DNA of 64,000 nt from Enterobacter asburiae (GCA_011754535.1 JAAQVN010000001.1:1612001-1676000); one strand, 5' to 3'. Shown: positions 30,956-40,961, counted from the first letter of the stretch. Notes: a model not told the origin generated them from the letters alone. Made by a program: numbers and translations.

Positions 30956-32608
30956 TTACGCGCTCAGCAGTTGCTTCATATCATCTTCAACGTTGGTGAC
31001 TGAACGCAGACCGAATTTCTCGTTCAGCACGGCCAGCAGGTCCGGCGTCAGGAAGCCTGGCGCGGTCGGGCCGGTCACGATGTTGGTCACGCCCAGAGAG
31101 AGCAGGGTGAGCAGGATGACAATCGCTTTCTGCTCAAACCAGGAGAGCACGAGGGAGAGCGGCAGATCGTTGACGCCGCAGCCCAGTTTTTCCGCCAGCG
31201 TGACCGCCAGAATAATGGCCGAGTAGGCATCGTTACACTGGCCTGCATCAATCAGGCGCGGCAGGCCTTCGATGTCGCCGAAGTCCAGCTTGTTGAAACG
31301 GTATTTACCGCACGCCAGGGTCAGGATCAGGCAGTCTTCCGGCACGCGGGTGGCGAAATCGGTGAAGTAGTTACGTTCGCCGCGCGCGCCGTCGCATCCG
31401 CCGACGAGGAAGATGTGGCGCAGCTTTTCACGGCTGACGAGATCGATCAGCGAGTCAGCGGCGCCGAGAAGCGTCTCGCGACCGAAGCCGACGGTGATCA
31501 GGTGCGGAATTTCGCTGTACGGGAAGCCCGCCATCTGCTGCGCCTGGGCGATAACCGGACCGAAATCGTCGCCTTCGAGGTGGCTCACGCCCGGCCAGCC
31601 GACGATGCTGCGGGTCCAGATGCGGTCGTCATACGCGCCCACGGTCGGGTCGATGATGCAGTTAGAGGTCATCACGATAGGGCCCGGGAAACGGGCAAAT
31701 TCCACCTGCTGGTTCTGCCAGCCGCTGCCGTAGTTACCGATCAGATGCCTGAATTTACGCAGCTCCGGGTAGCCGTGCGCCGGCAGCATTTCGCCGTGGG
31801 TATAGACGTTAACACCGGTGCCTTCGGTCTGCTTCAGCAGGTTGTAGAGATCTTTCAGATCATGACCGGAAATCAGGATGCACTTGCCTTCGGTCGCTTT
31901 CACGTTGACCTGCGTCGGCGTCGGGTGGCCGTAGGTGCTGGTTTCACCTGCGTCCAGAATGCTCATCACCCTGAAGTTCATCTGGCCGATTTCCATTGAG
32001 CACTCAAGCAAGGCGTTCATATCGGCAGGCCAGGTACCCAGCCACGCCATGATCTTGTGGTACTGGGCGTAGATGTCATTGTCGTACTGACCGAGCACGT
32101 GCGCGTGCTCCATATAGGCCGCAGCGCCTTTCAGGCCGTACAGGCACAGCAGGCGCAGGCCGAGAATGTTCTCGCCAATCGCCGCTTTGTCTTTATTCGG
32201 GGTGAATTCTGCCGCCTGACGCTGGAGGTCGCCCAGATCGTCGCTCACCAGCTGAAGCTCTGACATAGGATTGTCCACATGAGCGTTAGCATCCACCTTC
32301 AGGCACTGCGCCTTCAGCGCTTCGCGCAGGGCAATCGCTTCACGGGCATAGCCGACAATGCGCGGAGAGTCGAAGTTAACGTTGGTCAGCGTGGAGAAGA
32401 AGGCGCGCGGGGCGAAGCTGTCGACGTAGTGGTCGACAACGCCGTATTCGCGGGCTTTGAACGCCCATGCGGAAAGGCCTTGCAGGGCAGCAATCAGCAG
32501 GTCCTGCAGGTCAGATGTTTCTGCGGTTTTGCCGCACATACCCTGTGCGTAAGAGCAGCCATTGCCTGCCGGGGTACGGATGGTTTGTTCACATTGCACA
32601 CAAAACAT
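30956..32608 (-). CDS. hcp: Hcp, hybrid-cluster protein (nitric oxide reductase)
   Basis: This 550-residue protein reduces NO to N2O with a hybrid Fe-S-O cluster and also acts in protein S-nitrosylation in E. coli. The N-terminal Cys set C3, C6, C18, C25 fits the enterobacterial [2Fe-2S] class. C-terminal hybrid-cluster motifs include G-C-D-G-A, L-A-C-G-K-Y and D-A-G-Q-C-N-D. I took the ATG at 32608, which gives M-F-C-V-Q-C-E-Q; a GTG two codons upstream is possible. FNR-like and NsrR-like sites lie upstream. Confidence 0.97.
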   Translation of the reverse strand: MFCVQCEQTIRTPAGNGCSYAQGMCGKTAETSDLQDLLIAALQGLSAWAFKAREYGVVDHYVDSFAPRAFFSTLTNVNFDSPRIVGYAREAIALREALKAQCLKVDANAHVDNPMSELQLVSDDLGDLQRQAAEFTPNKDKAAIGENILGLRLLCLYGLKGAAAYMEHAHVLGQYDNDIYAQYHKIMAWLGTWPADMNALLECSMEIGQMNFRVMSILDAGETSTYGHPTPTQVNVKATEGKCILISGHDLKDLYNLLKQTEGTGVNVYTHGEMLPAHGYPELRKFRHLIGNYGSGWQNQQVEFARFPGPIVMTSNCIIDPTVGAYDDRIWTRSIVGWPGVSHLEGDDFGPVIAQAQQMAGFPYSEIPHLITVGFGRETLLGAADSLIDLVSREKLRHIFLVGGCDGARGERNYFTDFATRVPEDCLILTLACGKYRFNKLDFGDIEGLPRLIDAGQCNDAYSAIILAVTLAEKLGCGVNDLPLSLVLSWFEQKAIVILLTLLSLGVTNIVTGPTAPGFLTPDLLAVLNEKFGLRSVTNVEDDMKQLLSA

Positions 32609-32621
32609 AATCACACCTGTT

Positions 32622-32645
32622 AAAGTTATATTTGATATACATGTT
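32622..32645 (-). promoter_or_regulatory. NsrR-like operator upstream of hcp
   Basis: On the minus strand the 24 nt begin AACATGTATATCAAATATAA and fit the NsrR pattern AAGATGYATTTRAARATGCATCTT, best in the left half. It lies 14-37 nt before the hcp start, where the E. coli hcp operator is. NsrR would repress hcp-hcr until NO damages its cluster. This is inferred from pattern and position. Confidence 0.45.
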
Positions 32646-32704
32646 TAAGGTTATGCCTGTGCCTGAACGGTGAAAAGGGCTTTCTGCGACAAAATAGGGG
32701 GAGA

Positions 32705-32718
32705 TTGATTTAGCGCAA
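32705..32718 (-). promoter_or_regulatory. FNR-like site upstream of hcp
   Basis: TTGATTTAGCGCAA matches TTGAT-N4-ATCAA in one half perfectly and in the other with two mismatches. It lies about 97 nt upstream of the hcp start, which fits activation from around -72 as in E. coli. It also touches the hairpin at the lysO end. Confidence 0.35.
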
Positions 32719-32719
32719 T

Positions 32720-32746
32720 TTTGGCGGCAGGAAACCTACCGCCAAA
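32720..32746 (-). terminator. hairpin after lysO
   Basis: TTTGGCGGCAGG-AAA-CCTACCGCCAAA is a 12-bp stem with one wobble pair and a 3-nt loop, starting 6 nt after the lysO stop (on the minus strand). The T run is weak, so termination may be partial. Confidence 0.55.
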
Positions 32747-32752
32747 GAAGTA

Positions 32753-33652
32753 TCAGGCGGAGAAGAAGGCCATCATAACCGGAACCAGCAGACTTAAAAT
32801 AAAGCCGTGTACGATGGCGGCGGGCACCATCTCCAGCCCGCCTGAACGCTGAAGGACCGGCAGGGTAAAGTCCATCGACGTCGCGCCGCACAAGCCCAGC
32901 GCCGTTGAGCGGCTGCGGCGAACCAGACCCGGGATCAGCATGATGGCAATCAGCTCTCGCGCCAGATCGTTAAAGAAGGCGGCGCTGCCGATGACCGGGC
33001 CGAAGGATTCGGTCAGCAGAATACCGGAGAGGGAGTACCAGCCGAACCCGGAGGCCATCGCCAGGCCGGTCTTCAGAGGCAGATCGAGAATAAAGGCATT
33101 AATGACGCCCGCCACCATTGAGCTGGCGACAACCATAACGGCAACGATCATTCCCCGACGGTTCAGGACGATCTGTTTCAGCGTCATGCCGTTATTTCGC
33201 AGCTGAATGCCAATCAGGAACAGCAGGAAGATCAGGGTATATTCGCTGGCCTCTGTTGCGTGCTGTAAAAATGTCCATCCGGTAAGGCCCAGAAGAAATC
33301 CGAGCACCACGACGCCGCAGAGCTTTAATGATTCCAGTGCCATTGCAATTCGGGAGGGCAGCTTTTCCTGGTGGTGATTATTTTTCCACGGAATAGTGCG
33401 TTCCAGCCACAGCAGGGCGGCAATATTGCACAGCAAAATAACCACCACGGTGACCGCAGAATAATGCAGGATGGAAAGTAAATTCGTCGCCAGATTATCC
33501 AGGAAGGCCAGGCTGATCCCCATAAAGAACAGAATGACGTAAACAATCCAGCTGAGAAAACGGTTGATAAGCTTTAAGGCCGATTCATGACGCAGCGGAA
33601 TAAGATAGCCCGCAATCAGAGGCAGCAGAATAATGAGGAGTCCTGAAAACAT
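32753..33652 (-). CDS. lysO: LysO, L-lysine exporter
   Basis: This 299-residue DUF340-family integral membrane protein has about eight hydrophobic segments. Acidic residues lie inside the membrane region (I-L-L-T-E-S-F-G-P-V near residue 212 and F-F-N-D-L-A-R-E near 227) that the family uses for transport. E. coli LysO (YbjE) exports lysine and thialysine and has the same length. It lies between hcp and aqpZ as in E. coli. Confidence 0.95.
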   Translation of the reverse strand: MFSGLLIILLPLIAGYLIPLRHESALKLINRFLSWIVYVILFFMGISLAFLDNLATNLLSILHYSAVTVVVILLCNIAALLWLERTIPWKNNHHQEKLPSRIAMALESLKLCGVVVLGFLLGLTGWTFLQHATEASEYTLIFLLFLIGIQLRNNGMTLKQIVLNRRGMIVAVMVVASSMVAGVINAFILDLPLKTGLAMASGFGWYSLSGILLTESFGPVIGSAAFFNDLARELIAIMLIPGLVRRSRSTALGLCGATSMDFTLPVLQRSGGLEMVPAAIVHGFILSLLVPVMMAFFSA

Positions 33653-33733
33653 GAACAGCCGGTCCTTTTGAGTATTCGTTAAGCGCCAGAGACACTACCC
33701 AATAAAGGCTATTCAGTAAAGCGGCAAAAGAAA

Positions 33734-33761
33734 GCCGGGTGGCAGCTGCGCCTTACCCGGC
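33734..33761. repeat. REP-like palindrome between aqpZ and lysO
   Basis: GCCGGGTGGCAGC ... CCTTACCCGGC has the same shape as the REP copies at 23920 and 29873. It is in the 170-nt gap between aqpZ and lysO. Confidence 0.75.
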
Positions 33762-33780
33762 TTGTATGTGCGGCCTGTTG

Positions 33781-33813
33781 CCCTCACCCCGGCCCTCTCC
33801 CATGGGGAGAGGG
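33781..33813. repeat. C/G-rich inverted repeat, copy 2
   Basis: CCCTCACCCCGGCCCTCTCC followed by CATGGGGAGAGGG. The first part is identical to copy 1 (on the opposite strand at 23862-23895). It lies 9 nt after the aqpZ stop and can fold through CCCTCTCCC/GGGGAGAGGG, so it could also end aqpZ transcription. Confidence 0.75.
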
Positions 33814-33822
33814 AGGGATAGA

Positions 33823-34518
33823 TTAATCGCGTTTTTCCAGCAGGGTGCGGTACAGCACGCCGCCCAGGATACCGCCGACGATCGGCATCACCCAGAACAG
33901 CCACAGCTGCTCAAGCGCCCAGCCGCCCTGGAAAATGGCCACCGCGGTGCTGCGCGCCGGGTTAACAGAGGTGTTGGTGACCGGAATAGAAATCAGGTGG
34001 ATAAGCGTCAACGCCAGACCGATGGCAATAGGCGCAAAACCTGCTGGCGCATATTTGTCGGTTGCGCCGTGGATCACCAGCAGGAAGCCTGCAGTCAGCA
34101 CAATTTCAATGACGATGGCAGACAGCATGGAATAACCGCCCGGAGAGTGTTCGCCGAAGCCGTTAGAGGCGAAGCCGCTGGCCGCTGCGTCAAAGCCCGC
34201 TTTACCGCTGGCAATGACGTACAGAACGCCCGCCGCAATAATACCGCCAACCACCTGCGCCACGATGTAGCCAATAACCTCTTTCGCCGGGAAACGGCCG
34301 CCCGCCCATAAACCTAATGTCACCGCCGGGTTAAAATGACCCCCGGAAATATGCCCTACGGCAAACGCCATGGTTAATACGGTTAAACCAAACGCCAGCG
34401 CGACGCCGACAAAACCAATGCCTAATTCCGGGAATGCTGCTGCCAGAACGGCACTACCGCAGCCACCAAATACCAGCCAGAATGTACCAAAGCACTCTGC
34501 TGCCAATTTTCTAAACAT
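33823..34518 (-). CDS. aqpZ: AqpZ, aquaporin Z
   Basis: This 231-residue water channel has six transmembrane helices and two NPA boxes, H-F-N-P-A-V near residue 63 and S-V-N-P-A-R near 186. The selectivity filter residues Phe43, His174 and Arg189 lie in expected contexts (L-A-F-G-L, L-I-H-L-I and N-P-A-R). I chose the ATG at 34518 (M-F-R-K-L-A-A-E), which gives the E. coli length; an upstream in-frame ATG at 34542 would add eight residues. Confidence 0.97.
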   Translation of the reverse strand: MFRKLAAECFGTFWLVFGGCGSAVLAAAFPELGIGFVGVALAFGLTVLTMAFAVGHISGGHFNPAVTLGLWAGGRFPAKEVIGYIVAQVVGGIIAAGVLYVIASGKAGFDAAASGFASNGFGEHSPGGYSMLSAIVIEIVLTAGFLLVIHGATDKYAPAGFAPIAIGLALTLIHLISIPVTNTSVNPARSTAVAIFQGGWALEQLWLFWVMPIVGGILGGVLYRTLLEKRD

Positions 34519-34630
34519 AACCACCTCAAAATTATTTTCCACGCGTTTTCCCGCGCGCGGGATATATCGCCATAAAGGGATGACGACTCAAAGAGCCCGT
34601 ATTTTAAAAACCAACAACACCCCTTCGCCA

Positions 34631-34660
34631 CTTAAATAAATTCGATTAATTTGATTTAAG
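34631..34660. promoter_or_regulatory. AT-rich 30-bp imperfect palindrome between aqpZ and ybjD
   Basis: CTTAAAT ... ATTTAAG form the ends and AAATT/AATTT the inner arms of a dyad centred at 34645. It lies about 113 nt upstream of aqpZ and 150 nt upstream of ybjD, where a regulator of either gene could bind. No known consensus fits clearly. Confidence 0.35.
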
Positions 34661-34759
34661 GCAATGTGATGTCAATCCTTGTTCAAGTCAGCGGTAAATA
34701 GAGCATAGTTCAAATCTCACAAGGATGAATGTTCTGCTGTCGTGCCAGGATTCCTGCCG

Positions 34760-34766
34760 CTATACT
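34760..34766 (+). promoter_or_regulatory. candidate ybjD promoter -10 element
   Basis: CTATACT is a perfect sigma-S-type -10 element, about 45 nt upstream of ybjD. No good -35 box is at 17 bp, which is compatible with RpoS-dependent or extended -10 promoters. Sequence match only. Confidence 0.35.
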
Positions 34767-34809
34767 GCTGATAACTTAAAGGAAAAAGTGATCATTTCGC
34801 GGGGGATTT

Positions 34810-36468
34810 ATGCTTCTCGAACGTGTGGAAATTGTCGGGTTTCGCGGTATTAACCGCCTGTCGCTTCAGCTGGAGCAGAACAACGTCCTGATCGGCGAGA
34901 ACGCGTGGGGTAAGTCCAGCCTGCTGGATGCGCTGACGCTGCTGCTTTCACCCGAAGATGATTTGTACCACTTTGTTCACGATGATTTCTGGTTCCCGCC
35001 CGGCGACGTGACGGGCCGCGAGAAGCATCTGCATATCATCCTGACGTTCCGCGAATCCGAGCCCGGCCGTCACCGCGTGCGTCGCTTCCGTCCGCTGTCG
35101 CCCTGCTGGGTGCCCTGCGACGATAGTTTCCACCGGATTTTCTATCGTCTGGAAGGGGAGATGGCGGAAAACGAGGGGGTGCTGACCCTGCGTGAATTCC
35201 TCGATGAGAAAGCCAACCCGATCCCGCTGGAGAATATCGACGATCTTGCGCGTCATCTGATCCGCCTGACGCCGGTGTTACGCCTGCGCGATGCGCGCTT
35301 TATGCGCCGTATTCGTAACGGCACCGTACCGAACATGCCGGAAGTGGAAGTCACCGCCCGCGAGCTGGATTTTCTGGCGCGAGAGCTGGTGTCGCGTCCG
35401 CAGAATCTTACCGATGGTCAAATTCGTCAGGGGCTGTCCGCGATGGTGCAGCTGCTAGAGCACTACTTTTCCGAGCAGGGCACGTCGGAGTCCCGCCATC
35501 GTTTGATGCGCCGCCGCTCTCATGATGAACAGCGCAGCTGGCGCTATCTCGACATCATCAACCGGATGATTGACCGGCCCGGCGGGCGTACCCATCGGGT
35601 GATATTACTGGGGCTGTTTTCAACGCTTCTGCAGGCGAAGGGCACCGTGCGTCTTGACCGGGATGCCCGGCCGCTGCTGCTGGTGGAAGACCCGGAAACG
35701 CGCCTGCACCCCATCATGCTCTCCGTGGCATGGCACCTGCTCAATCTGCTGCCGCTCCAGCGGATTACCACCACCAATTCCGGTGAACTGCTATCGCTGA
35801 CGCCGGTGGAGCACATCTGCCGTCTGGTGCGCGAGTCCTCCCGCGTATCCGCGTACCGCCTCGGACCCGGCGGGATGAATGCCGAAGACGGGCGGCGTAT
35901 CGCGTTTCACATCCGCTTTAATCGCGCTTCGTCGCTCTTTGCCCGCTGCTGGCTGCTGGTTGAGGGGGAAACGGAAACCTGGGTCATCAACGAACTGGCG
36001 CGCCAGTGCGGCCACCATTTTGATGCAGAGGGCATTAAGGTCATCGAATTTGCCCAGTCGGGATTAAAACCGCTGATAAAATTTGCCCGCCGAATGGGAA
36101 TTGAATGGCATGTGCTGGTGGACGGTGACGAGGCGGGGAAAAAATATGCCTCAACCGTGCGCAGCCTGCTGAACAACGAGCGCGAAGAAGAGCGCGACCA
36201 CTTAACGATGCTGCCCGCGATGGACATGGAGCATTTTATGTACCGTCAGGGCTTTGACGACGTATTCCACCGCATTGCGATGGTGCCGATCGACGTACCA
36301 ATGAACATGCGGCGCGTGATCGCCAAAGCTATTCACCGTTCGTCGAAACCGGATTTAGCCATTGAAGTGGCGACGGAAGCGGGAAGGCGGGGCGTGGAGG
36401 CCGTTCCGACGCTGCTGCGGAAAATGTTCTCCCGCGTGCTGTGGCTGGCACGCGGAAGGGCGGATTAA
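34810..36468 (+). CDS. ybjD: YbjD, OLD-family ATPase with Toprim domain
   Basis: This 552-residue protein has an N-terminal ABC-type ATPase half with Walker A G-E-N-A-W-G-K-S-S (residues 29-37) and a signature-like and Walker B region L-L-L-V-E-D-P-E-T-R-L-H-P near 295. The C-terminal Toprim domain has Glu385 (L-V-E-G-E-T-E) and D-G-D-E-A-G at 438-443, the metal-binding residues of OLD nucleases. OLD proteins are DNA nucleases in phage exclusion and repair; the cellular job of YbjD is not known. It overlaps the convergent ybjX by 4 nt at the stop codons. Confidence 0.95.
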   Translation: MLLERVEIVGFRGINRLSLQLEQNNVLIGENAWGKSSLLDALTLLLSPEDDLYHFVHDDFWFPPGDVTGREKHLHIILTFRESEPGRHRVRRFRPLSPCWVPCDDSFHRIFYRLEGEMAENEGVLTLREFLDEKANPIPLENIDDLARHLIRLTPVLRLRDARFMRRIRNGTVPNMPEVEVTARELDFLARELVSRPQNLTDGQIRQGLSAMVQLLEHYFSEQGTSESRHRLMRRRSHDEQRSWRYLDIINRMIDRPGGRTHRVILLGLFSTLLQAKGTVRLDRDARPLLLVEDPETRLHPIMLSVAWHLLNLLPLQRITTTNSGELLSLTPVEHICRLVRESSRVSAYRLGPGGMNAEDGRRIAFHIRFNRASSLFARCWLLVEGETETWVINELARQCGHHFDAEGIKVIEFAQSGLKPLIKFARRMGIEWHVLVDGDEAGKKYASTVRSLLNNEREEERDHLTMLPAMDMEHFMYRQGFDDVFHRIAMVPIDVPMNMRRVIAKAIHRSSKPDLAIEVATEAGRRGVEAVPTLLRKMFSRVLWLARGRAD

Positions 36469-37421
36469 CGCCGGGTTGCCTGTTCTACCTGCTGAATCAG
36501 GCTATCCAGCAGCGCGTAGCGGCGGCGATATTCAGAACGTTTTTTGCTCGCAATCTCGTCCATCGGTTTACGCGGCATGGCAAGCGGCAGCATAAAGTGG
36601 CCGCTATCCTGTTTTTCCCCACCGAGGGAACTCCAGAAGCTGTCGTAATCGGCCAGCAGTTTCCCCTCTTTTTTCTTGCGGTAGCGCCAGCTGCGATAAA
36701 TATGGGTGGCGTTACTGACGGCAACAATTTGCGCGACCGGGAATGCGGCGCCGAACGTCATGGCGGCTTCAACCAGCAGGCGTTTCGGGAACAGGCCGTG
36801 GCAGGCCTTCGTCGCTTTCTGGATCTGCTCATGGGGAACATGCACTTTCGCGCCCTGCAAACCGCCGATGAACAGCGTTGATTTTCCTTCAAACTGGCAG
36901 AGCGTAAAGGTTAGCTCCGCCAGCACCGTATTCTGACCGTCGCAGAAGGTGAGTGTGGCCTCGCCCTCTTTATCCAGAAACGCATCGGCACACAGGCGGA
37001 CGGTAAATGGCTGGTCATCTTTCCCGGTTAAGGTCAGCAGCGTAGTCCCCTGCGTCGAAAGATAGCCCTTCAGGAGCGTGGCCGGAAGCTGGCGGCTCAT
37101 GGCCTCATAGTGCCAGTTCAGGGATTCCAGTGCATGCTGACGGTCCATTTTCACCGTCAGCCAGGGACGGTGAAGCCGACACGGCAGACCGGGCTGCACC
37201 TGCAACATCTGCATCAGACGAGGCTGCTTAGCGAGGTTCGTTAACAGGCGAGACGTGCTCACGGGCGTTGCCAGCGAACGCAGCATGAACTTACGGCGAT
37301 AGGCGGGGTTCTGCCATGCAAGGCCGGGCGCGATCTTACCGAACGCCAGGTTTTTGAAGAGCTGCCAGCCGGATGTCGGCTGCGTCAGGTTTGAAAGAGG
37401 TGTATCGACGATAGAAGACAT
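36465..37421 (-). CDS. ybjX: YbjX, VirK-like DUF535 protein
   Basis: This 318-residue protein of the VirK/YbjX family has no signal peptide. Family motifs visible are Y-R-R-K-F-M-L-R near residue 43, F-I-G-G-L-Q-G-A near 198 and Y-D-S-F-W-S-S-L-G-G near 272. VirK and YbjX are PhoP-controlled in Salmonella and E. coli and are linked to envelope stress and polymyxin resistance; the biochemical activity is unknown. A PhoP-box-like sequence lies upstream. Confidence 0.93.
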   Translation of the reverse strand: MSSIVDTPLSNLTQPTSGWQLFKNLAFGKIAPGLAWQNPAYRRKFMLRSLATPVSTSRLLTNLAKQPRLMQMLQVQPGLPCRLHRPWLTVKMDRQHALESLNWHYEAMSRQLPATLLKGYLSTQGTTLLTLTGKDDQPFTVRLCADAFLDKEGEATLTFCDGQNTVLAELTFTLCQFEGKSTLFIGGLQGAKVHVPHEQIQKATKACHGLFPKRLLVEAAMTFGAAFPVAQIVAVSNATHIYRSWRYRKKKEGKLLADYDSFWSSLGGEKQDSGHFMLPLAMPRKPMDEIASKKRSEYRRRYALLDSLIQQVEQATRR

Positions 37422-37469
37422 GATAAATCCTGAGTCTTTTGGAATACCGCTATTTCAGCAGGGGAAATA

Positions 37470-37486
37470 TCAACGTCTTGTAAACA
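37470..37486 (-). promoter_or_regulatory. PhoP-box-like sequence upstream of ybjX
   Basis: On the minus strand TGTTTA-CAAGA-CGTTGA matches the PhoP direct repeat (T/G)GTTTA-N5-(T/G)GTTTA perfectly in the first half and at four of six positions in the second. A weak -10 (TGAAAT) follows 12 nt downstream, the usual distance for PhoP-activated promoters. The site also lies about 95 nt upstream of the divergent macAB. Confidence 0.35.
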
Positions 37487-37580
37487 AATTAAGGTGATTT
37501 CGGAGAACGGGGGTTTCGTTAAGGAGTCGTTTAGATAGAATCAACGTTTATTATTGCCAGAACATTTAATTGGAATATTT

Positions 37581-38696
37581 ATGAACCTCAAGGGAAAACG
37601 CAGAACGCTGTTTCTGCTGCTGGCGCTGGTGATTGTAGCCGGTGGATTCTGGTTATGGCAGGTGCTCAACGCGCCTGTGCCGCAGTACCAGACGCTGATC
37701 GTTCGTCCCGGTGAACTGCAGCAAAACGTCCTTGCGACGGGCAAACTTGATGCGCTGCGCAAAGTTGACGTCGGCGCGCAGGTCAGCGGCCAGCTGAAAA
37801 CGCTGTCGGTAGAGATTGGCGACAAGGTGAAAAAAGGCCAGCTGCTTGGCGTTATCGATCCCGAGCAGGCTGAGAACCAGATCCGCGAAGTGGAAGCTAC
37901 GCTGATGGAGCTGCGCGCGCAGCGTGCGCAGGCGCAGGCAGAGCGTAACCTGGCGCAGGTAACGCTGACCCGCCAGCAGGCCCTGGCGAAAACCCAGGCT
38001 ATTTCAAAGCAGGATTTAGACACCGCCGCGACTGAACTGGCGGTGAAACAGGCGCAGATTGGAACGATTGAGGCGCAAATCAAGCGTAATCAGGCCTCGC
38101 TGGATACGGCGAAAACCAACCTTGATTACACAAAGATCGTCGCGCCGATGGCCGGGGAAGTGACGCAAATTACCACGCTGCAGGGCCAGACGGTAATTGC
38201 CGCCCAGCAGGCGCCAAACATTCTGACGCTGGCGGACATGAGCACCATGCTGGTGAAGGCCCAGGTCTCCGAGGCGGATGTGATCCATCTTAAGCCGGGG
38301 CAGAACGCCTGGTTTACCGTACTCGGCGACCCGCAAACCCGCTACGAAGGCGTGCTGAAAGATATCCTGCCGACGCCGGAAAAGGTTAACGACGCCATAT
38401 TCTACTATGCGCGTTTCGAAGTCCCGAACCCGAAGGGCGTGCTGCGTCTGGACATGACCGCCCAGGTGCATATCCAGCTGACCGGCGTGAAGAACGTGCT
38501 GACCGTTCCGCTCTCCGCGCTGGGTGAATCCGCCGGGGACAATCGCTATAAGGTGAAAGTGCTGCGCAACGGCGAGACGCGCGAGCGCGAGGTGGTGATT
38601 GGCGCGCGCAACGACACCGACGTGGTGGTGGTCAAAGGGCTGGAAGAGGGCGAGGAGGTTGTTGTCAGCGAAAGCCTGCCCGGAGCCGCTAAATGA
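37581..38696 (+). CDS. macA: MacA, periplasmic adaptor of the MacAB-TolC efflux pump
   Basis: This 371-residue membrane-fusion protein has an N-terminal membrane anchor (about 10-30) and a biotinyl-lipoyl domain ([10 protein letters not shown] near 65). A long alpha-hairpin coiled coil (about 95-170, rich in A-E, Q-A and K-Q) and beta-barrel domains ([12 protein letters not shown] near 208) follow. I used the ATG at 37581, which gives the E. coli length; upstream in-frame codons include only a TTG. It joins MacB to TolC for macrolide, enterotoxin and peptide export. The stop overlaps macB (ATGA). Confidence 0.96.
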   Translation: MNLKGKRRTLFLLLALVIVAGGFWLWQVLNAPVPQYQTLIVRPGELQQNVLATGKLDALRKVDVGAQVSGQLKTLSVEIGDKVKKGQLLGVIDPEQAENQIREVEATLMELRAQRAQAQAERNLAQVTLTRQQALAKTQAISKQDLDTAATELAVKQAQIGTIEAQIKRNQASLDTAKTNLDYTKIVAPMAGEVTQITTLQGQTVIAAQQAPNILTLADMSTMLVKAQVSEADVIHLKPGQNAWFTVLGDPQTRYEGVLKDILPTPEKVNDAIFYYARFEVPNPKGVLRLDMTAQVHIQLTGVKNVLTVPLSALGESAGDNRYKVKVLRNGETREREVVIGARNDTDVVVVKGLEEGEEVVVSESLPGAAK

Positions 38697-40633
38697 CCGC
38701 GCTGCTTGAACTGAATGACATTCGTCGCAGCTATCCGTCGGGCGACGGCCCGGTGGAGGTGCTGAAGGGCATCTCCCTGCGGGTGGAGGCGGGCGAGATG
38801 GTGGCGATCGTAGGCGCGTCGGGTTCCGGTAAATCGACGCTGATGAACATTCTCGGCTGCCTGGATAAGCCCACCAGCGGTACCTACCGCGTGGCCGGGA
38901 CGGACGTCTCAACGCTGGACGGCGACGCCCTGGCGAAGCTGCGCCGGGAACACTTTGGCTTTATCTTCCAGCGTTACCATCTGCTCTCTCACCTTAGCGC
39001 GGCGCAAAACGTAGAGGTGCCCGCGGTGTATGCGGGCGTTGAGCGGAAGAAACGCCTTGAGCGCGCGAAGGGGCTGTTAACGCGTCTGGGGCTGGCGGAG
39101 CGGGTGGATTACCAGCCGTCGCAGCTGTCCGGCGGCCAGCAGCAGCGCGTGAGTATTGCCCGTGCGCTGATGAACGGCGGGCAGGTGATCCTCGCGGATG
39201 AACCGACCGGAGCGCTCGACAGCCATTCCGGCGAAGAGGTGATGGCGATCCTGCATCAGTTGCGCGATCAGGGCCACACGGTGATTATCGTTACCCACGA
39301 TCCGCAGGTGGCGGCCCAGGCTGAACGCATTATCGAGATCCGTGACGGTGAGCTGGTGAGCAACCCGCCGCCGCGCGAGGCCAGAACGGCGGCACCGAAG
39401 GAAGCGCTGCCTGCTTCGACCGGCTGGGGACAGTTCTCCAGCGGCTTTCGTGAAGCGCTGACCATGGCCTGGCTGGCGATGGCGGCCAATAAAATGCGCA
39501 CCCTGCTGACCATGCTCGGCATCATCATCGGTATTGCCTCGGTGGTGTCGATAGTGGTGGTGGGCGATGCGGCCAAGCAGCTGGTGTTGGCGGATATTCG
39601 CGCTATCGGCACCAACACCATCGACGTTTATCCCGGCAAAGACTTTGGTGACGACGAGCCGCAGTATCAGCAGGCGCTGAAGTATGACGATCTGGCGGCC
39701 ATCCAGAAGCAGCCGTGGGTGAACTCCGCCACGCCTGCGGTTTCGCAAAACCTGCGTCTGCGCTACGGCAATATCGACGTGGCGGCCAGCGCTAACGGCG
39801 TGAGCGGCGATTACTTTAACGTCTACGGCATGACCTTCAGCGAAGGCGCCACCTTCAACGCCGAACAGCTGGCGGGCAGGGCGCAGGTGGTGGTGCTGGA
39901 CGCCAACTCGCGCAGACAGCTCTTCCCCAATAAAGCGAACGTGGTGGGCGAAGTGATCCTGGTCGGCAATATGCCTGCCACGGTTATTGGCGTGGCGGAA
40001 GAGAAGCAGTCGATGTTCGGCAGCAGCAAGATCCTGCGCGTCTGGCTGCCGTATACCACCATCTCCGGGCGGATTATGGGCCAGTCCTGGCTCAATTCCA
40101 TCACCGTGCGCGTGAAAGAGGGCTATGACAGCGCGCTGGCGGAAGAGCAGCTGGAGCGGCTATTGACATTGCGCCACGGGAAGAAGGATTTCTTCACCTG
40201 GAATATGGACGGCCTCTTGAAAACGGCGGAAAAGACCACACGTACTCTTCAGTTGTTCCTGACGCTGGTGGCAGTGATCTCGCTGGTTGTTGGCGGTATC
40301 GGGGTGATGAATATCATGCTGGTGTCGGTGACCGAACGCACCCGGGAGATTGGCATCCGCATGGCGGTAGGGGCCAGGGCCAGCGACGTGCTCCAGCAGT
40401 TTCTGATTGAGGCGGTGCTGGTGTGTCTGGTGGGCGGCGCGATGGGCATTGCGCTCTCGATGATGATTGCCTTTGCGCTCCAGCTCTTTTTACCCGGCTG
40501 GGAGATTGGCTTCTCGCCGATGGCGATACTCACCGCGTTTTTGTGCTCCACCTTTACCGGCATTTTGTTTGGCTGGCTGCCTGCGCGCAACGCGGCGCGG
40601 CTGGATCCTGTGGACGCGCTGGCTCGGGAATAA
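38693..40633 (+). CDS. macB: MacB, ABC-type efflux ATPase/permease
   Basis: This 646-residue protein fuses an N-terminal ATPase to a membrane and periplasmic part. Walker A G-A-S-G-S-G-K-S is at residues 41-48, the signature L-S-G-G-Q-Q-Q-R near 144 and Walker B L-A-D-E-P near 166. TM1 lies near 270-295 ([12 protein letters not shown]), a large periplasmic domain spans about 300-520, and three helices close the protein (from L-F-L-T-L-V-A-V). It works as a mechanotransmission pump with MacA and TolC. A bidirectional terminator follows. Confidence 0.97.
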   Translation: MTALLELNDIRRSYPSGDGPVEVLKGISLRVEAGEMVAIVGASGSGKSTLMNILGCLDKPTSGTYRVAGTDVSTLDGDALAKLRREHFGFIFQRYHLLSHLSAAQNVEVPAVYAGVERKKRLERAKGLLTRLGLAERVDYQPSQLSGGQQQRVSIARALMNGGQVILADEPTGALDSHSGEEVMAILHQLRDQGHTVIIVTHDPQVAAQAERIIEIRDGELVSNPPPREARTAAPKEALPASTGWGQFSSGFREALTMAWLAMAANKMRTLLTMLGIIIGIASVVSIVVVGDAAKQLVLADIRAIGTNTIDVYPGKDFGDDEPQYQQALKYDDLAAIQKQPWVNSATPAVSQNLRLRYGNIDVAASANGVSGDYFNVYGMTFSEGATFNAEQLAGRAQVVVLDANSRRQLFPNKANVVGEVILVGNMPATVIGVAEEKQSMFGSSKILRVWLPYTTISGRIMGQSWLNSITVRVKEGYDSALAEEQLERLLTLRHGKKDFFTWNMDGLLKTAEKTTRTLQLFLTLVAVISLVVGGIGVMNIMLVSVTERTREIGIRMAVGARASDVLQQFLIEAVLVCLVGGAMGIALSMMIAFALQLFLPGWEIGFSPMAILTAFLCSTFTGILFGWLPARNAARLDPVDALARE

Positions 40634-40643
40634 CCCGAAAATA

Positions 40644-40672
40644 AAAATGCCAGCCGATCGGGCTGGCATTTT
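40644..40672. terminator. bidirectional terminator between macB and cspD
   Basis: AAAATGCCAGCC-GATCG-GGCTGGCATTTT is a 12-bp perfect stem with a 5-nt loop and A/T arms on both sides. It serves the convergent macB and cspD genes. Confidence 0.92.
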
Positions 40673-40703
40673 GACTGCGGGATGTACACAATAAAACAGA
40701 GAG

Positions 40704-40925
40704 CTATGCAACCGTTTCTGCTTCAACGGGTACGATAAGGCTTGCATGATTGCCTTTTGGCCCCTGGTGTACATCGAACCGGACGGATTGCCCGGCTTTG
40801 AGCGTCCTGTAACCATCCATCTGAATGGTGGAATAGTGAGCGAAGATATCTTCGCCGCCGCCTTCGGGGCAGATGAAGCCAAACCCCTTGGCGTTGTTGA
40901 ACCACTTAACAGTACCCATTTCCAT
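40704..40925 (-). CDS. cspD: CspD, cold-shock-like replication inhibitor
   Basis: This 73-residue single cold-shock domain has RNP1 K-G-F-G-F-I (residues 14-19) and an RNP2-like D-I-F-A-H-Y-S (about 26-32). CspD is not cold-induced in E. coli; it rises in stationary phase and binds single-stranded DNA to block replication. It is divergent from clpS-clpA, as in E. coli. Its leader contains a perfect dyad ATCTTA-TAAAT-TAAGAT at 40945-40961. Confidence 0.96.
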   Translation of the reverse strand: MEMGTVKWFNNAKGFGFICPEGGGEDIFAHYSTIQMDGYRTLKAGQSVRFDVHQGPKGNHASLIVPVEAETVA

Positions 40926-40944
40926 GCTTCGACATCCTTCGTAA

Positions 40945-40961
40945 ATCTTATAAATTAAGAT
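40945..40961 (-). promoter_or_regulatory. dyad symmetry in the cspD leader
   Basis: ATCTTA-TAAAT-TAAGAT is a perfect 6-bp inverted repeat with an AT-rich spacer, 20-36 nt upstream of the cspD start. It could be an operator or a leader hairpin. The 267-nt cspD/clpS gap must also hold both promoters; I could not assign their boxes securely. Confidence 0.3.

Noticed and set aside
34810..36468. The OLD-family ybjD and the neighbouring ybjX considered as a new phage-defence pair.
   Set aside because: Both are conserved backbone genes in E. coli and Salmonella at this position; they are convergent, not an operon.
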